From NCBI RefSeq assembly GCF_024505055.1, contig NZ_JANIBL010000040.1:1-45181 (forward strand): a stretch of 45,181 bases of DNA, in the 5' to 3' direction. This document shows, piece by piece, positions 35,701 through 45,011 of the stretch (its first letter is position 1; the number at the start of each line of letters is the position of its first letter). Source of the stretch: Methylomonas rosea (GTDB taxonomy: Bacteria > Pseudomonadota > Gammaproteobacteria > Methylococcales > Methylomonadaceae). The notes below the pieces were generated by a model. The model was not told where the DNA came from and did no database searches. It saw nothing but the letters and a program-made list of their open reading frames with translations. A program made the translations under genes and the position numbers.

Positions 35701-36045
35701 AAAAGTATTGTTTTTAGATAGGCATGAAATTCCTCTGGAAAGATGAATTTTGATAAAATCTAAGAAACTATACTTTTGCTCCGATCCTGTTGGTAATTTT
35801 TGGTAGGCTGTAATTAATAGAGTTTTGTAAATCTCAGAATATTCACCTGCAAAAGTCTTCCAGGTCATCTCAACATTACTATCCGAAGGAATGTCTTCCT
35901 TCGGAGGTACTGTTGGATCTGCCAACGATGTACATAGTGCCCACCGACAAAGCACGTTCCAATTCTCTATCCCGGTTTTACGTTTAAGGATAATTAGCTG
36001 CTGCTTCTGTTTTTCTGATAAGCGAATAATATCGATGCTTTGCAT
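35692..36045 (-). CDS. dndE: DNA phosphorothioation protein DndE
   Basis: DndE is a small protein of the sulfur-modification complex, known to bind nicked DNA as a tetramer in E. coli. The 117-aa product matches in size. It has the family-typical N-terminus IRLSEKQKQQLIILKRKTGIENWNVLCRWALC (about 8-39, given in part) and FLDFIKIHLSRGISCL near the end. It starts 2 nt after the dndD stop and is last in dndBCDE. It converges on the GIY-YIG gene with a 9-bp overlap of coding ends. Confidence 0.92.
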   Translation of the reverse strand: MQSIDIIRLSEKQKQQLIILKRKTGIENWNVLCRWALCTSLADPTVPPKEDIPSDSNVEMTWKTFAGEYSEIYKTLLITAYQKLPTGSEQKYSFLDFIKIHLSRGISCLSKNNTFSN

Positions 36046-36047
36046 AA

Positions 36048-38009
36048 TTAAAAATATCCCTTAGTAAAGCTAGATGTCTTGGCTTTCTCGTCGTAATTAA
36101 TATGGTATTCGTTACTTATGGCTGGCTTTAATTGTTCGTAGTATTCGCCGACAATTTCTTCGTCAGTAGAAAGCAAAATAACCTGTTGGCTCGCTTTAGG
36201 AAAATAATTATTTACCAAGTTAGTACGGTGTTTTCCATCTAAGCGCCCTAATGGAGTATCGATTACTGTCGGTAACTCTTTGCCTGACGCTTCTGCAAGG
36301 CCCCATAAAATGGCTATTGCCAATAACTGGCGCTCACCTGCGGAAAGTTTATTTGGTTCCAGAGGTTGGTTATTTGCGTCAAACAATGTTATTTCAAAAC
36401 TTACTGGCGAGATACTCAATGCACTTATTAACTGCTCTTTACGACCCAGTGCATCGAACTTCTGTTTGACAAGCATTTCTAATCGCTCAATATTTTCTGC
36501 AACCAATTGCTCAGCAAAGCCTTGTAACGTGGTTTTTAGCTTTTTAATGTGTTCACTGACCTGAATAGCGCGTTTTTGCTCAAAGGTGTCTTTATTCTGC
36601 TGCGCCAATAAATTGGTATAGCGCTGCGATAAAACATTGCTCTTAGCTTGAGCTTGTTCTAATAACTGCTGTTTCTGCCTTAAACGCACATGCATGTTCT
36701 TAAAAGTGGCCTCACATCCGGCCAGTTCAGCAATCAAGTGCCGAACAGAATCGTAATCTGGAATGGTATCAAGTTGTTTCTGCAAAAGAGCTTGCTTCTC
36801 GAGCAAATCAGCTTCCGTTTTCTTAAGTTGCTTACGCTGCTTTGACTCCTCTGCTATACGTTCATCTAGCCCATTAAAAATACTTAGGTCAGTATTAAGG
36901 TAGCATTCAATATCGGCAAGCTTCTTACGCTCTGTTGCCAATTCCGCCATGGTGCTATTAACCTTTGTGATCGCATCCATTGGTGTGCCAGCTGCCTTAA
37001 GGCTTGCCAAAATTTTTGCCTCATACTCACAAATTGCTTTATCGAGTACTTTGGCTTGGTGGGCTTCGGTTTCGAGTTTGATCTTTGTTTTTGTTTGTTC
37101 GATGAGTTCTGAAACCAAGCCTAACGGACCAACACCTGCTGCAAGTTTAATCTGTTCAGCTTTATTCAGTTTGAGTTTTGCTTCGACTGATCCTAATTCA
37201 AACTTTATTTCGTCGCGCTTTTCAATTAGATGGGCGCCAGCGTTACGAACAGCCTGGCGTGCTTTATTTATTGCGATGTTGGTGTCACTGACCTGTTGCT
37301 CTAACTCTGCAATATCTTTTTTTAGATCTGAAATAGTCACATTGTACTGCCCCATCTCGTCTTCGCAGGCGGACACTTTTGCCATTACACTTTGGTCGAC
37401 ATTTCCGCTTCTACGCTTTTTCTCAAGCTGTCCTAGGTCAAGTTGTAATTGACTGAGTAAGTCTAAACCCAACAGATTTTCGATGCCGGTTTTAACTAGC
37501 TCAGAAGAACGTTGAGGATGGGCGAGATTTTCAATTTTTTCACCATCGAAAAAGAATAAATCTGACAAAGTAAGAGGAATGAACTCATTTACAAATTCAT
37601 CCCAATACTGGCTAAGGTGTTCATCATATTCATCGTCGCACCATACTTTTACCTTGTCTTTCGGATCGGTAAAGCCTTTAGCCGTCCAACTACGCTCAAC
37701 CTTAAATTCGCGTACGGAATTATTTGTCTGGTGTTTAAACGACAATGACAGGCGAACTGGCGCATCATTGTTGGTAAATCGATTTTTGCAACTTGCCAAA
37801 AAAGTACCATAAGCAATACCTGCACGGTTCGAACACTTGGCATGCTTGCCATACAACACAAGCTGTAAGGCATCTAGAAACGTAGTTTTACCTCCACCGT
37901 TCAGCGCACCAAACAAAACAACAGGCTTTCCATCTTTAACTCGTAAATCAACAACATGTTCACCTTGGTAAATACCGAAGTTTTCGATAATAAGTTCTTC
38001 AAAAATCAT
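36048..38009 (-). CDS. dndD: DNA phosphorothioation ATPase DndD (SMC/Rad50-like)
   Basis: DndD is an SMC-like ATPase that supplies energy or nicking for sulfur insertion. Start 38009 (MIFEELIIENFGIYQG, 653 aa) has GAGGAAG 7 nt upstream; an in-frame ATG at 38030 is less likely. Walker A is FGALNGGGKTTFL (about 33-45). A long central coiled coil with many Glu/Lys/Gln follows (about 190-500). Then come the ABC signature LSAGERQLLAIAI and Walker B TVIDTPLGRLDG. It overlaps the end of dndC by 11 bp. Confidence 0.95.
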   Translation of the reverse strand: MIFEELIIENFGIYQGEHVVDLRVKDGKPVVLFGALNGGGKTTFLDALQLVLYGKHAKCSNRAGIAYGTFLASCKNRFTNNDAPVRLSLSFKHQTNNSVREFKVERSWTAKGFTDPKDKVKVWCDDEYDEHLSQYWDEFVNEFIPLTLSDLFFFDGEKIENLAHPQRSSELVKTGIENLLGLDLLSQLQLDLGQLEKKRRSGNVDQSVMAKVSACEDEMGQYNVTISDLKKDIAELEQQVSDTNIAINKARQAVRNAGAHLIEKRDEIKFELGSVEAKLKLNKAEQIKLAAGVGPLGLVSELIEQTKTKIKLETEAHQAKVLDKAICEYEAKILASLKAAGTPMDAITKVNSTMAELATERKKLADIECYLNTDLSIFNGLDERIAEESKQRKQLKKTEADLLEKQALLQKQLDTIPDYDSVRHLIAELAGCEATFKNMHVRLRQKQQLLEQAQAKSNVLSQRYTNLLAQQNKDTFEQKRAIQVSEHIKKLKTTLQGFAEQLVAENIERLEMLVKQKFDALGRKEQLISALSISPVSFEITLFDANNQPLEPNKLSAGERQLLAIAILWGLAEASGKELPTVIDTPLGRLDGKHRTNLVNNYFPKASQQVILLSTDEEIVGEYYEQLKPAISNEYHINYDEKAKTSSFTKGYF

Positions 38010-39678
38010 CGCTGACTTCCTCTGTTTCAATCAGCAATGAGCTGTACCCATGTTCATTAATTGAGCGTGTAATGATGGCTATTTGTTCGCCCAGATTATC
38101 TTTATCTTGCGGTGCCAGGCTTGGAGAGTTATCTAGTTGAATTTGCAGTTCATGGCGTTTGCGTTCTAAAGCGAATTTTTTTGCTTCTTCGAGCGAATAG
38201 AAAGCGCCTTTTTCTAAGCTTTCGTTGAGTTCATTGGCTAGATTTGCTCGACGCAACTGATTTTTGTGATTATTGGCAATGGCCATAACTGAGCGAATTT
38301 GTTGATACATCAATCCATCTGAATCACCATGCTCACTACAATGTAGTTTTAATTTGTTCAATACTTGTTCATTAAGAATTGGGTGGTGAGCCCGTTTTTT
38401 CCCAGGATAGGCTTTGCCGAGCACATGCTCATAGATACCAGGCAAACTGTCTTCAACTTCGAGTTTTTCCTCTAGCCATATTCGGCGTATCTCTTCTAAT
38501 TCTTCCAAAGGAAGTAACTCAAGATTTTTGACTTGGTCTGGCCCAAGCCTTTGGACAGCTTGTTGCGCGGCTAGTACTTTCTTTAACAATTCCTCGCGGA
38601 ATTGCTGAACATAAGGGCCAGGCACAATATCGGCACCATGTTTTGAGATATGAACGGTGAGTGCACCGTTCATGCGTCGGAAGTCGCGCCGACTCTTATC
38701 TCGGCGAAGTTTGTCTAATTTTTTATCTCTATTGGCATCATTAACGTCAATTTCGTTTCGCAGTGCAAGCAAAGGTAGCATCCATTCTTTTTCCTCGTCA
38801 TTCGCAATCATTGCCGACATTGATTTATCTTCCGAGACCATGGTGCAGACATAGCATCCAAAACGACTATCACCACAACTTTGTGTGCTTTTATCGACAA
38901 CTAAGGGACATTCACCTCCTTCTGTTGCACCTTGATACATACCCATTAAATCTTGGTTTGTGAAGTTCCAAGGATTTTGTACTGAATTCAGATATACCCA
39001 TACATCATCATTGGTCCAATTGGCAATCGGTGTGTAGACCCACACCCGATCCAAGCTACCATTGGCAGTTAACCCATCAGCTTTACGGGTATTGGTTTCA
39101 ATATTCTCGTAATACTCCATTGATGCAGAGCGTGCAGTGCTTTCTGCTTTGCGAGTACCCAGCACTAAAATAGCTTCGCCTCGTTGGTCGACAAGGCTAT
39201 TTATGAAAGTATTAGAAGGCGATATTTTTAACCGGTCAGTGCACCAACGAAATTTATAGCGTGGGGCTGGATAACCCTTTCCTATTAAGTTAACCCAAAA
39301 ACGATCTTTCACTGCTGGCGTCAACCTGTGAGGGATAATAGGTAAGCCTTGTTGTTCTGTTGCTTCTTTCATGCGTTCGAGCGACTTCTCTACCCACATA
39401 GCAACAAATGGGTTCTCTACCAGTGTATCCGTGCTAATCACATGTACATCTTTGTGGCATTTATCATCTATTTTAAGCTCGAGTAATGCGCACCAGATTA
39501 GCTGCAAAATTGCCGTGGAGTCTTTGCCACCACTGTAACCGATCACCCAAGGAATTTGATCAGATAGATATAGCTGTTTAACGTGAGCTTTAGCGCCTTC
39601 TATTGTATTTTTTAGGCCTTTATCGCTAAATGCGGAGTAGGCTTTAATTGTTTGCTCACTTGCCATCATTGGATCCAT
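37999..39678 (-). CDS. dndC: DNA phosphorothioation protein DndC (PAPS reductase-like, Fe-S)
   Basis: DndC is the ATP pyrophosphatase-like enzyme that activates the DNA backbone for sulfur. The 559-aa protein has a PP-loop, IGYSGGKDSTA (SGGKDS 49-54), and a cysteine cluster, SCGDSRFGCYVC (C268, C275, C278), with C146 as an additional conserved Cys (FRWCTDRLK), expected to hold a 4Fe-4S cluster loaded by DndA. The C-terminal 200 residues are helical. Its start overlaps the end of dndB by 23 bp; ATG 39669 is an alternative. Confidence 0.95.
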   Translation of the reverse strand: MDPMMASEQTIKAYSAFSDKGLKNTIEGAKAHVKQLYLSDQIPWVIGYSGGKDSTAILQLIWCALLELKIDDKCHKDVHVISTDTLVENPFVAMWVEKSLERMKEATEQQGLPIIPHRLTPAVKDRFWVNLIGKGYPAPRYKFRWCTDRLKISPSNTFINSLVDQRGEAILVLGTRKAESTARSASMEYYENIETNTRKADGLTANGSLDRVWVYTPIANWTNDDVWVYLNSVQNPWNFTNQDLMGMYQGATEGGECPLVVDKSTQSCGDSRFGCYVCTMVSEDKSMSAMIANDEEKEWMLPLLALRNEIDVNDANRDKKLDKLRRDKSRRDFRRMNGALTVHISKHGADIVPGPYVQQFREELLKKVLAAQQAVQRLGPDQVKNLELLPLEELEEIRRIWLEEKLEVEDSLPGIYEHVLGKAYPGKKRAHHPILNEQVLNKLKLHCSEHGDSDGLMYQQIRSVMAIANNHKNQLRRANLANELNESLEKGAFYSLEEAKKFALERKRHELQIQLDNSPSLAPQDKDNLGEQIAIITRSINEHGYSSLLIETEEVSDDF

Positions 39679-40753
39679 TAAACTTGATTTCTTGTTTTTG
39701 TTGCTCCGCTGTAAGGGAAAGCCCTAAATGACGCTTTAGAACATTAACTGTTAGTAATGCAGCAACATTGCTATGATCCATTCTTCCATTGTTATAGCAG
39801 CGGCCTTCCCACATTTGTTTGTTCGACCTGTCCCAATCAACCGTTTTTAGTTCGTTTAGAATGGATCGCCAATTTTTATGATTTACTAATAATTCATACC
39901 CGAGAATTGCAAAGCTTTTCAAAACAATCGCTCTAAACAACACATAGTGTTTACGATCTTCAGGTTTAATTTGATGACTTTTGGCTTGTTGCCACAATGG
40001 TAGATTTTCCGCTAAACAATCCCAAAAGCTTATTGCCTCTTCTGCTTTGTTTTTCCAGTTTTCTGACGTGACATCTTTTACTAGCTCCATATTCGCTGCA
40101 TATAAGGAGCTGTGCATGAAAAACTTGGATGATCGGGCACTGAGACTGTTATCAGAGAAGTCGATAACACCTTTAAAGAATGCACTTTTATTTGCGACTT
40201 CATTTGAGAGCAATTCTTCTGGAGCATCTCCATAAAGCACGGCTGTTGATTTGCTTGCTTTTACCGGGTAAAGATTTAGATCTCTAAATATTTTTTGCCT
40301 TTGTTTTAAGTCCTTATTAACAAAGAAAACCACCGAGATAGTTTCATCACCCAAGCTAGGATCTTCTTCGAGAGCTCTGTTAATCGCAGCTGATCGGTGT
40401 TGTCCGTCTGTAATATAAAATTCAGCATCATCGTCAACTAAAAGATTACCTATTTTTGAGCCGTGCCCTTCAGAATTTATTGGCTGAAAAGAACAATGCC
40501 CTTCAATACATGCTGTTAAAGATGAAAATGCGTAATCAAATCTATTTTGGTGAATGTACTTACTTATTTGTGGAATCCGGCCGAGATTAAGTAACCGTTG
40601 AGCTCTATCTTCAGCGCACAATGTTGACTCATCGAAGGTAAATATTTTTTTAAGTCTTTTTAAAGGACACATGACAATAAAATACTCATTGCCCGCTTGT
40701 GTGCCTCGGATAGCTGGAAAACTAATTCCGGATACGATATTACTCAAACTCAT
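39656..40753 (-). CDS. dndB: DNA sulfur modification regulator DndB (DGQHR domain)
   Basis: DndB represses the dnd operon and influences how often sites are modified. The 365-aa product has the DGQHR signature YITDGQHRSAAI (about 114-125) and the wording GISFPAIRGTQAG at the N-terminus typical of DndB. The start is ambiguous: GTG 40756, ATG 40753 and TTG 40747 lie close together, and AGAGGG fits best with the last by spacing. It leads dndBCDE and faces dndA across a 119-bp region containing palindromes likely to be its operator. Confidence 0.93.
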   Translation of the reverse strand: MSLSNIVSGISFPAIRGTQAGNEYFIVMCPLKRLKKIFTFDESTLCAEDRAQRLLNLGRIPQISKYIHQNRFDYAFSSLTACIEGHCSFQPINSEGHGSKIGNLLVDDDAEFYITDGQHRSAAINRALEEDPSLGDETISVVFFVNKDLKQRQKIFRDLNLYPVKASKSTAVLYGDAPEELLSNEVANKSAFFKGVIDFSDNSLSARSSKFFMHSSLYAANMELVKDVTSENWKNKAEEAISFWDCLAENLPLWQQAKSHQIKPEDRKHYVLFRAIVLKSFAILGYELLVNHKNWRSILNELKTVDWDRSNKQMWEGRCYNNGRMDHSNVAALLTVNVLKRHLGLSLTAEQQKQEIKFNGSNDGK

Positions 40754-40772
40754 CACCCTCTATTGCCAATAC

Positions 40773-40822
40773 TTGTTCGAACGAAAACTCTATTTGTTCG
40801 TCCGAACAACAGGGGATATACT
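40773..40822 (+). promoter_or_regulatory. dndA promoter with overlapping palindromic operator
   Basis: A perfect palindrome with a 2-nt centre, TTGTTCG-TC-CGAACAA, spans 40794-40809. A second, partial copy, TTGTTCGAACGA, lies at 40773-40784. TTGTTC (40794-40799) and TATACT (40817-40822) are exactly 17 bp apart, a good sigma-70 promoter facing dndA, so a protein on the palindrome would cover the -35 box. DndB, known to bind dnd promoters, is the natural candidate. A promoter for dndB in the other direction is not as clear. Confidence 0.65.
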
Positions 40823-40872
40823 ATCAAAGCTTGCCCACTAAGTCTCTAACTTTGTCGCCTAATCAGACTCCT

Positions 40873-41997
40873 ATGACTATCTACCTTGACTACAACGCTA
40901 CTACGCCAGTCCTCCCAGAGGTGGCAGATTTAGTTTATAAAATGATGGTTGATGAGTTCGGTAATGCGGGCAGCAGGACCCACGAATTTGGTGTTGCCGC
41001 TAAAAGGGCTGTAGAGCTAGCAAGAGAGCGGGTTGCTAATATTGTTGGTGCAGATAAAACAGAGGTGATTTTCACAAGTGGTGCGACAGAGAGCAATAAC
41101 ATTGCGATTTTGGGCTTACGTGAATTCGCCGAGGCGAATGACAAAAAACACATCATCACAACAAAAATAGAGCATAAAGCTGTTCTTGAGCCCGTAAAGT
41201 ATCTTCAAAAACGGGGGTTTGATGTTACGTATCTCAATGCTGATCAAGGGGGGCTGATTGATATTAATGATTTCAAAGCGGCTTTACGTGATGAAACTTG
41301 TTTGGTTTCTATTATGCATGTCAACAATGAGACAGGCTCAATTCAGCCTATTGGCGAGGTTTGTCAGGCTCTTGCTTCGCATGAGGCTTACTTGCATGTG
41401 GATGCGGCTCAGAGCTTCGGTAAATACCCCTACGATCTAGATAATCCACGAATTGATTTAATTAGTGTTAGCGGGCATAAATTTTATGCGCCCAAAGGTA
41501 TAGGCGCACTCATCCTCCGTCGAAGAGGTTTTATTAAGCCACCCCTAATACCAATTTATTTTGGTGGGGGCCAAGAGAAAGGACTTAGGCCTGGTACGTT
41601 GGCCGTTCCATTGATTGCTGGTTTTGGATTGGCTTGTGAGTTAGCCCAAAAGAATGCACAAAAGTGGTGCGAGCATTCGGCAGGTTTAAAAGCCAATTTA
41701 ATGGAAACCTTAAAAGCTTTAAATGCTGAGTTCATTGGTAATCCAGCCTCACCTTATGTTTTGAACTTTTCAGTGCCCGGAGTGAACTCCGAGGCAGTAA
41801 TGGTAAGATTAAAAGGTATTGCCGCAGTTTCAAATGGTTCAGCCTGTACTTCTAATAGCTATACACCATCTCACGTTCTATCTTCTATGGGGCTAAGCAA
41901 AGAGAAAATTGCTGGATCGATCAGGGTTTCATGGAGCCACCTAACGACAACTGTTCCATCGGAAGATATCTGTAGTGCTATTAAAGAACTTTTATGA
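40873..41997 (+). CDS. dndA: Cysteine desulfurase DndA (IscS-like)
   Basis: DndA takes sulfur from cysteine and passes it to DndC. ATG 40873 gives 374 aa beginning MTIYLDYNATTPV, the standard start of the family; the frame opens earlier at TTG 40831 but those 14 residues look unrelated. The PLP-binding lysine is in SVSGHKFYAPKG (K203). The persulfide cysteine is in NGSACTSNSY (C325). The active-site HVNNETG (149-155) and histidine near GATESNN are present. The gene is divergent from dndBCDE, the same arrangement as in Streptomyces lividans. Confidence 0.94.
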   Translation: MTIYLDYNATTPVLPEVADLVYKMMVDEFGNAGSRTHEFGVAAKRAVELARERVANIVGADKTEVIFTSGATESNNIAILGLREFAEANDKKHIITTKIEHKAVLEPVKYLQKRGFDVTYLNADQGGLIDINDFKAALRDETCLVSIMHVNNETGSIQPIGEVCQALASHEAYLHVDAAQSFGKYPYDLDNPRIDLISVSGHKFYAPKGIGALILRRRGFIKPPLIPIYFGGGQEKGLRPGTLAVPLIAGFGLACELAQKNAQKWCEHSAGLKANLMETLKALNAEFIGNPASPYVLNFSVPGVNSEAVMVRLKGIAAVSNGSACTSNSYTPSHVLSSMGLSKEKIAGSIRVSWSHLTTTVPSEDICSAIKELL

Positions 41998-42348
41998 TTT
42001 AAAAATAAAAGTCAAAATATCTGACTAATTTAGTTCTGCAGTAAAGCACTTAACACACATCTACGGTTGGCATCGTTTGTTTACAGAAACGGTGTAATAA
42101 CCGGGCTGTACAAATCCAAAAAAGTTAAACTGTTCAGTTAATTCCATCTCATTTTCAGGCACATGCCAGACACCGCATACAAAGAAGCAACCGGCTTACT
42201 ATGTAGTTCATCGCAATGATTTAACAGGTATCCTTCGCGGGTTCATGTGCAGGTATGAAAAAATTGGCTTTCATTGAATGAGGGAAGCGCATAGTCAACT
42301 ATTTATGGAGACTACCTACCCACCCACTCTTCAACGTTTCTCATCGGA
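41998..42348. other. Non-coding stretch right of dndA
   Basis: I see no gene, promoter or terminator that I can support. The first 60 nt are AT-rich. It probably forms the right border of the phosphorothioation island, since a fragment of an element gene follows. No repeat matching the left border near 22478-22673 was found by eye. Confidence 0.5.
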
Positions 42349-42477
42349 TTAACAATGGGGGTATTGCTCCAACAGTCGAATCAGTTCGACAAACTCTGCA
42401 ATTTGCGGCGATGTTTTATAGGTGACAAATTCGCTCGGATTGGTGTAGCTTGTCAATATCGCGAAGATTCCTGGCAT
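42349..42477 (-). pseudogene. Truncated paralogue fragment of the AcaB/DUF1845-like gene
   Basis: On the minus strand a short frame ends in YTNPSEFV, then SPQIAEFVELIRLLEQ and a stop. Over 28 aligned codons, 20 residues equal residues 102-129 of the full AcaB-like protein encoded at 44306-44977. Most base differences fall at third positions, so the two copies diverged while coding. No start or N-terminal domain is present beyond about 42 codons, so it is a remnant. It lies just downstream of the DUF4143 gene and next to the Dnd island, suggesting recombination or insertion here. It might also be a dispersed repeat. Confidence 0.68.
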
Positions 42478-42553
42478 CGTTCCATTACAAGTCGGCAACC
42501 CTTTGAGTTGACTCGAGCCATGGCCCCTATCAGCCGTTATACGAACTACATCG

Positions 42554-43999
42554 TTAGTCCGGTTGATTCAGCTCCGCCGCACCCATCCAGTAACATAATA
42601 ATGGTGCTGGCAGACGCATGATTTGGCTAGCAGTCTCGCCGGTTTGCGGCAGCCCGGTCATCAGGCCGAAGTCAGCTAGCGATTTGGTGACAACATAGCC
42701 ACGGGCGATTTTCTTTTGCTCGCATAGTTCGATCAAACCTTTCAATTCGCGTGCGCCGGTATGCTGGGCGCGGTATTTTACTTCGAAGGGAATCAATTGC
42801 CCGCCAACTTCAGCCACCAAATCGACCTCGCGTTCTTGTTTGCCACGCCAGTAGGTAAATCGCACGTTCTGGGAATAATAACGCGCAAACAGATGTTTAA
42901 ACACCGCAGTTTCGGTTGCCACGCCCAAGGCGGCAGGATCGTCGATGACGCTTTTGCCCTTGAGCAATACGGCGGGGGCGATGGCGGCATCGGCCAGATA
43001 AATTTTGAAACGCCCTTTGAGTACGTCTTTGCCATAACCAAACGGCGGCAGCCGATAGATCAAATGGCAGGCTTCCAGGAGTTCGATGAAATGCTGGGCT
43101 GTGGGACGTTTGACTTCCAGATTGCTGGACAAATCGGTGATATTCAGCAAACCGCCGTCGTGCATGCACAGATACAGGAAGGTATGTTCAAGATCGAGAA
43201 TTCGGCGCACACCGAATAACGCGGTCATATCGCGCTTGAGCGCCTTGTCGATGATGTCTTCGCGTAGCAGGCGCTGAGCCTGGGTAATGCTTTCCACCTG
43301 AGCGGTTTGCGGAAAGCCACCGCGAATCAGATATTCGTGAAAATGGCCGACATAGGGCACGGCGATTTCTTGCGCCCGGTAAAACTGCGGCGGTGTCCAA
43401 TCGAATAGCTCGGTCAGGCTTTTTAGCGGCGGGAGCGGCGGCAGTTGCAGCTGTTTGATTTGCAGATATTCGTAGAATGACAGCGTGGTCAGCCGAATGG
43501 TATGCCAACGACCGACGCCGGACTCCTGATCGGCTTCCACCAAGGGCATCGCCGAACCGGTAAACACAATGCGGCGCTGTTTGTTGAAATCGATCTGGTG
43601 TTTGACCCAAGTCCCCCAATCACGAATGAATTGGGCTTCGTCGAGGAATAAATATTCCGGGCCGTCCACACGGGGTTCACGTTCACGCCAAGCTTCCAGT
43701 ACGGCTTCGATACCAGCAAGTTTGAGTATCGGATGGTCGAAGGTGGCATAGAGAATATTGGCGACTGGGATGCCTTGCTTTAACAGCGAGTCGATCTGTT
43801 GTTGCAACAGTGTGGTTTTGCCGACCTGGCGCGCACCGGACAACAAGATGGCACGATGGACCGGTGGGTTATTGATCCAACGATTTAACTCGCGCGAAGC
43901 AGCCCGCTGCCAATCCGGTAGATCGGCAATAGGTTCACCACGCCACCAGGGATTGAATTGGGCCAATACGGCAATCAGTTCTTCTTTTGAGACTCTCAT
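42554..43999 (-). CDS. AAA ATPase with DUF4143 C-terminal domain
   Basis: This 481-aa protein joins an AAA_14-type ATPase and a DUF4143 domain. Walker A is LSGARQVGKTTLL (GARQVGKT 55-62) and Walker B is EYLFLDEAQF (115-124). The sensor-like VFTGSAMPLVE follows. The C-terminal domain holds YWRGKQEREVDLVAEVGGQLIPFEVKYR, quoted in part as REVDLV and FEVKY, a PD-(D/E)XK-like core. Such proteins are widespread and of unknown function; proposals include defence and toxin-antitoxin roles. Composition is GC-rich like the backbone. It starts with MRVSKEEL after an AT-rich leader (44000-44108). Confidence 0.88.
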   Translation of the reverse strand: MRVSKEELIAVLAQFNPWWRGEPIADLPDWQRAASRELNRWINNPPVHRAILLSGARQVGKTTLLQQQIDSLLKQGIPVANILYATFDHPILKLAGIEAVLEAWREREPRVDGPEYLFLDEAQFIRDWGTWVKHQIDFNKQRRIVFTGSAMPLVEADQESGVGRWHTIRLTTLSFYEYLQIKQLQLPPLPPLKSLTELFDWTPPQFYRAQEIAVPYVGHFHEYLIRGGFPQTAQVESITQAQRLLREDIIDKALKRDMTALFGVRRILDLEHTFLYLCMHDGGLLNITDLSSNLEVKRPTAQHFIELLEACHLIYRLPPFGYGKDVLKGRFKIYLADAAIAPAVLLKGKSVIDDPAALGVATETAVFKHLFARYYSQNVRFTYWRGKQEREVDLVAEVGGQLIPFEVKYRAQHTGARELKGLIELCEQKKIARGYVVTKSLADFGLMTGLPQTGETASQIMRLPAPLLCYWMGAAELNQPD

Positions 44000-44108
44000 T
44001 AGGCAATATTAGCATTTTACTATTTATATTGTCATGTATAGTTGGCAATAACTGTAATTTTATGTCGAAGACACGGAATTTTGCATGCCCTAGCGCATTA
44101 TCGGGTTG

Positions 44109-44309
44109 CTATCTTGGGCCATACCCCAGGCTTCCCAAGGATCTACTCACTTTGGCTGCAGCAGCCAGCATGCGGTACGCTTCCTCATCATCGACAGCAT
44201 TGCTGCGAAAATCCGAGTAACCAACCCGCTTTAAGAATTGCGCCAAATCCCAAGCTTCCTGATCGGACACCTGAACCAGCAAGCAGACTTCATCCGGTTC
44301 GGTTGTCAT
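44109..44309 (-). CDS. Small conserved ICE-type protein, 66 aa
   Basis: This small acidic protein has the wording AWDLAQFLKRVGYSDFRSNA...DEEAYRMLAAAAKVSRSL, ending in GYGPR. I recall similar small proteins in integrative elements of Pseudomonas and relatives, with no known function. Its ATG overlaps the stop of the AcaB-like gene (ATGA), which supports translation and a shared operon. No catalytic motif is visible. Confidence 0.72.
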   Translation of the reverse strand: MTTEPDEVCLLVQVSDQEAWDLAQFLKRVGYSDFRSNAVDDEEAYRMLAAAAKVSRSLGSLGYGPR

Positions 44310-44977
44310 CTGGCGCCATCATCCGCTAGTTTAATCGAGTCATTTTCATCAGCGACGGATTCTTCTTCCGAAACAGTTTCCGGCTCGACTTGCAGTCCAG
44401 ATTCCTGCCGTGCCAACCGAACCTCTTCTCCATGTCCCTGCGCATAAGCCGCCCGATGCGCTTGCCGTTCAATGGTGACAATCCGATTGGCCAAGCGCTG
44501 TAACCGCTGCTGCCACTGATAGCGGGCTTCGATGCAATGTTTATTGTTGATGACTTGGCACAGCCACAAGGTATCCATGTGGATCATTAATTGATCGAGT
44601 AGCCGAATCAATTCGACGAACTGGGCAATCTGCGGCGATGCGATCTTGGCCACAAACTCCCTGGGGTGCGTATAAGTCGGCGTTTCGTCGATTCCGTTGT
44701 CGGCTTTGAGTTTTTCCAGACGGGCTTTTTCCTGCTGTAGCTGTTCAGCGCATTCGGCGATCATGCTACTGACAATCGCTTCAATCTCATCGATAGCCTG
44801 TTCCTGGCCGACAATGCGCAAAATCACATCGATGGCATATAACGATCTGATCAGCCGATCATAGCTATTGCGAATCACGCGTATGGCTTGTTCACTGTTG
44901 ACCTTGAACGACCGTTCGAATACCGGCCGACTAATGTTCGGACGTTTGCTTTTTTCTTGATCCGGATTTTCTGCCAT
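44306..44977 (-). CDS. AcaB/DUF1845-like (PFL_4669-type) integrative element protein
   Basis: This protein is 223 aa from ATG 44977 (MAENPDQEK), which has GAGG 7 nt upstream; a TTG at 45010 is less likely. It is helical and charged, with a central YTHPREFV...SPQIAQFVELIRLLDQ block (102-129) and an acidic tail rich in Glu/Asp. It resembles DUF1845 proteins, which include AcaB, an activator of IncC transfer, and the PFL_4669 proteins of ICEs. A role in transfer regulation is inference. A truncated paralogue lies at 42349-42477. Confidence 0.68.
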   Translation of the reverse strand: MAENPDQEKSKRPNISRPVFERSFKVNSEQAIRVIRNSYDRLIRSLYAIDVILRIVGQEQAIDEIEAIVSSMIAECAEQLQQEKARLEKLKADNGIDETPTYTHPREFVAKIASPQIAQFVELIRLLDQLMIHMDTLWLCQVINNKHCIEARYQWQQRLQRLANRIVTIERQAHRAAYAQGHGEEVRLARQESGLQVEPETVSEEESVADENDSIKLADDGAR

Positions 44978-45011
44978 GCCAGTGCCTCTACGATAGTTAG
45001 TGATCGGCAAA

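Noticed and set aside
42355..42621. 88-aa plus-strand reading frame
   Set aside because: It is antisense to the AcaB-like fragment and to the end of the DUF4143 gene; the minus strand explains the coding signal.
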